From: JAZUOT01 sp045604805
GTDB taxonomy: Bacteria > Bacillota > Clostridia > Oscillospirales > Acutalibacteraceae
Direction of reading: 5' to 3'
DNA length: 64,000 bases
Assembly: GCA_045604805.1 (NCBI GenBank)
Contig: JAZUOT010000037.1
Coordinates: 1-64,000 of the forward strand
Shown here piece after piece: positions 61,984 through 64,000 of this stretch (its first letter is position 1; every line of letters begins with the position of its first letter). The notes under the pieces are model-generated. The model was not told the origin of the DNA. It ran no database searches and was given only the letters and a program-made list of their open reading frames with translations. The translations under genes and the position numbers were made by a program.

Positions 61984-62841
61984 ATGATGCAAATTACAAA
62001 AACAATTTTGCAAGAACTTGGGGATTGCAGGGACTAAAAGGAAGCTTTAGCTAAGCTAAAATCATTTGGAATAGACGTAAGTGCCGATGAACTAAAGCGA
62101 ATGAAACTGTACTTTGAGCAAAAAGTTTCGAAAGATTCTTCAAGTCTCTGCCTGGAGCAACTAGATAAAGTCGTTGGAGGAATGAAATCAAGGAAGCAGT
62201 CAAAAAGCGCACATGAAGAAGACCACCACGTCGACAACGAAGAAATAGCCGATTGGATTTACAAACATACTGGAGCGAAAATGCACAGCTCCTTAGCTAT
62301 ACTAAGTATAGATAATGGTACGGGTATGGATGAAGAAAGACGAAGAGTACTCATACATTTGAAAATGGCGATGGAGAAAGAATCTGACCCAACACAGGTT
62401 CAGCGTTTTTCTTCGCGTCTCAGGGAATTAGAATTTGAAGAGGAAGCAAATGGGCGTATACAACGCACAGTGCAAAACCCAGAACAGTTCTACATTCAAA
62501 TGCAAGAAAGATTCCCAGAACAAGTAAAAAAATGTGAATTTGTAACTTTAGAAGAGCGTATAGTGAGAGAACATGCCGACCAAGGTGATAGGCTAGCTGT
62601 CGCTGCAAGAGATCTTATGAATTATGCAAATAAAGTAGCACCATACCGCTCAACCGGCATATGTGCATTTGTTTCTGCCATATATTGCGCTAAAAAGGTT
62701 GCAGGTGGAGAACGGTTTCACGACGTGGATGATTGCAGTAAGGAGTTGAGTGATTACGCACAGTATTTGGAAATAGAGCGCTCTGAGCGGTTTTTAGCCT
62801 TTTGTATAGCAGCCTTGCCATCTCCGGTAATCGCCAAGTAA
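61984..62841 (+). pseudogene. Double-glycine leader protein interrupted by in-frame TAA
   Basis: From ATG 61984 (AAAGGG 5 bases upstream) the frame reads MMQITKTILQELGDCRD, a TAA at 62035-62037, then KEALAKLKSFGIDVSADELK and onward to LCLEQLDKVVGGM and a 210-residue cargo ending at 62841. Apart from codon 18 the frame is open for 286 codons, and the leader on both sides of the stop aligns with the leaders at 571 and 48717. The cargo is highly charged and helical, with a Cys/Ala-rich segment near the end; no family is recognised. An internal ATG at 62101 could give a 246-residue product lacking half the leader but keeping VVGG. Recent nonsense mutation, readthrough or a sequence error are all possible. 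Confidence 0.7.
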
Positions 62842-63073
62842 GTTTGAAATTACCTTGAATTTTGTAGGTTTTAAGCATAAAAAAATAGCAGAGGAGCCGC
62901 GCAGTAGAAAGAATCCTTTGAATAGAAATTATATTGGATCCTTAAACATGAAGGAAAAAGAAGCATCAAACGAACGATTAGATTTTTTATATTCTTAGTA
63001 AATTCTCTTTCATTCACTACAATTTTGCCGCTATGTAACAACAACTATTCTTCTGTGAAGCCCTCATATATAT

Positions 63074-64000
63074 TCAATCCAGTTTGTATGAAATATTTCG
63101 TAATGTACTATTTATCTCTGCCAACAATTTGTATAATTCATGTAAGGTAGTTAGTGAATATGTTTTTGTTCTGAACTTAGCAGCTCCCGGAAACCCTTTT
63201 AAATACCAGGCAATATGCTTGCGGGCTTCAAGCATAGCAATATGTTCTCCTTTTTCTTCACACATAGCTTTCACTTGTTTGGATATCACATATAATCTTT
63301 CTCTGATGCCTGCTGGTGGCAATATTTTATCAGTTTTAAAGAAAGTTAAGATTTCCCTGAATATCCAAGGATTACCAAGAGCAGCTCTACCGATCATTAC
63401 TAGGTCACAATTAGTTTGTTCCATCATATTAGCGGCATCGTAAGCGGAAGCTATATCACCATTTCCGATTACAGGGATAGAAACAGCTTCTTTTACAGCT
63501 TTTATTATTCCTAAATCCACAGACGGTCTGTACATTTGGCTTTTGGTTCTGCCGTGAACTACTATGGCATCTGCACCATTATCCTCACAGATCTTTGCAA
63601 TTTCCACGGCATTGATGTGATCTTTGTCCCAGCCTTTTCTGATTTTCACAGTAACAGGTACAGTACTCACAGCTTTTACAGCTTTTACTATATCTCCACA
63701 TAGTTTGGGAGAATTCATAAGTGCGCTTCCAGCGCCACTTGAGGTTATTTTTGGTGCAGGACAACCCATATTTATATCTATAAAATCAGGAGAAAATTCC
63801 ATAACTAACTCAGTAGCTTTAGACATTGTTTCTGCTTCACTTCCGAAAAGTTGTATACCACAAGGACATTCTGTTTTATTTATAGACATAAGTTTTTTTG
63901 TTTTTTTATCCCCGAATGTCAAAGCTTTTGCACTTATCATTTCGCTCACAACAAAAGCAGAACCAAAAGATGAACATATATTTCTAAAAGCATTATCTGT
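63074..64000 (-). CDS. tRNA-dihydrouridine synthase (5' end outside window)
   Basis: At least 309 residues; the frame stays open to the window end, where FRNICSSFGSAFVVSEMISA continues the family pattern, so about 20 N-terminal residues are missing. It is an FMN-dependent TIM-barrel enzyme of the DusB type: DFIDINMGCPAPK has the catalytic Cys, and VKIRKGWD, VVHGRTKSQMY, VIGNGDI and VMIGRAALGNPWIF are the conserved FMN and tRNA-binding segments. It reduces uridines in the D loop of tRNA. Confidence 0.95.
   Translation of the reverse strand, partial: TDNAFRNICSSFGSAFVVSEMISAKALTFGDKKTKKLMSINKTECPCGIQLFGSEAETMSKATELVMEFSPDFIDINMGCPAPKITSSGAGSALMNSPKLCGDIVKAVKAVSTVPVTVKIRKGWDKDHINAVEIAKICEDNGADAIVVHGRTKSQMYRPSVDLGIIKAVKEAVSIPVIGNGDIASAYDAANMMEQTNCDLVMIGRAALGNPWIFREILTFFKTDKILPPAGIRERLYVISKQVKAMCEEKGEHIAMLEARKHIAWYLKGFPGAAKFRTKTYSLTTLHELYKLLAEINSTLRNISYKLD

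Overview
The window is AT-rich DNA from an endospore-forming, low-G+C Gram-positive bacterium, most likely a member of the Clostridia of the Ruminococcaceae/Oscillospiraceae type. The evidence is spoIIGA-sigE, spoIVA with a SipL-type partner, addAB, a sorbose/mannose-family PTS, a GldA/F/G-like ABC operon, a dockerin protein, frequent TTG/GTG starts and strong AGGAGG ribosome binding sites. No CRISPR array, replication origin or complete mobile element is visible.

Layout: 0-0.4 kb holds tRNA-Glu, 5S rRNA and tRNA-Asn. 0.5-4.5 kb holds a giant coiled-coil protein with a double-glycine leader, then a small membrane protein. 4.6-7.2 kb has a Nudix hydrolase, a lipoprotein and a membrane-anchored MerR-type regulator. 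7.3-8.9 kb is spoIIGA-sigE, convergent with an amino-acid permease (8.9-10.6). 11.1-19.1 kb has two unknown membrane proteins and addB-addA. A tRNA-Ser lies on the minus strand at 19.5 kb. 19.8-24.9 kb is a GldA/F/G/DUF4340 ABC operon whose ATPase carries a repeated acidic tail. 25-36 kb is a plus-strand housekeeping run: a split ThrE-like exporter, a VanY-type peptidase, gltX, glnS, uppP, prfA, a Sua5-type gene, coaE, a lytic transglycosylase and an M18 aminopeptidase. 36.4-37.2 kb is a secreted leucine-rich/EF-hand protein. 37.4-48.5 kb is all minus strand: sipL-spoIVA, a double glycosyltransferase, and a long PTS operon that also carries a ceramidase-like hydrolase, a SIS protein, a PQ-loop protein and an M20 peptidase. 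48.6-55.5 kb looks accessory: a second large leader protein, an isolated phage lysis cassette, a CrtO-like acyltransferase, an aquaporin and two decayed transposases. 55.7-64 kb has a dockerin protein, a MarR-alcohol dehydrogenase-aldehyde dehydrogenase operon, a strongly promoted micro-ORF, a third leader protein with an in-frame stop codon, and a tRNA-dihydrouridine synthase cut by the window end.

The most unusual content is the set of three unrelated proteins (about 1114, 854 and 285 codons) that share one type of N-terminal leader: a CRD box, then a helix of the GI-x-hydrophobic-S kind, then L-x2-V-x-GG. Such leaders normally sit on small bacteriocin precursors exported by peptidase-containing ABC transporters. 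Here they front very large cargos, two of them with hydrophobic segments, and no bacteriocin maturation or C39 transporter gene is nearby. My reading is a dispersed family of exported effectors or toxins served by a transporter elsewhere in the genome; that is inference.
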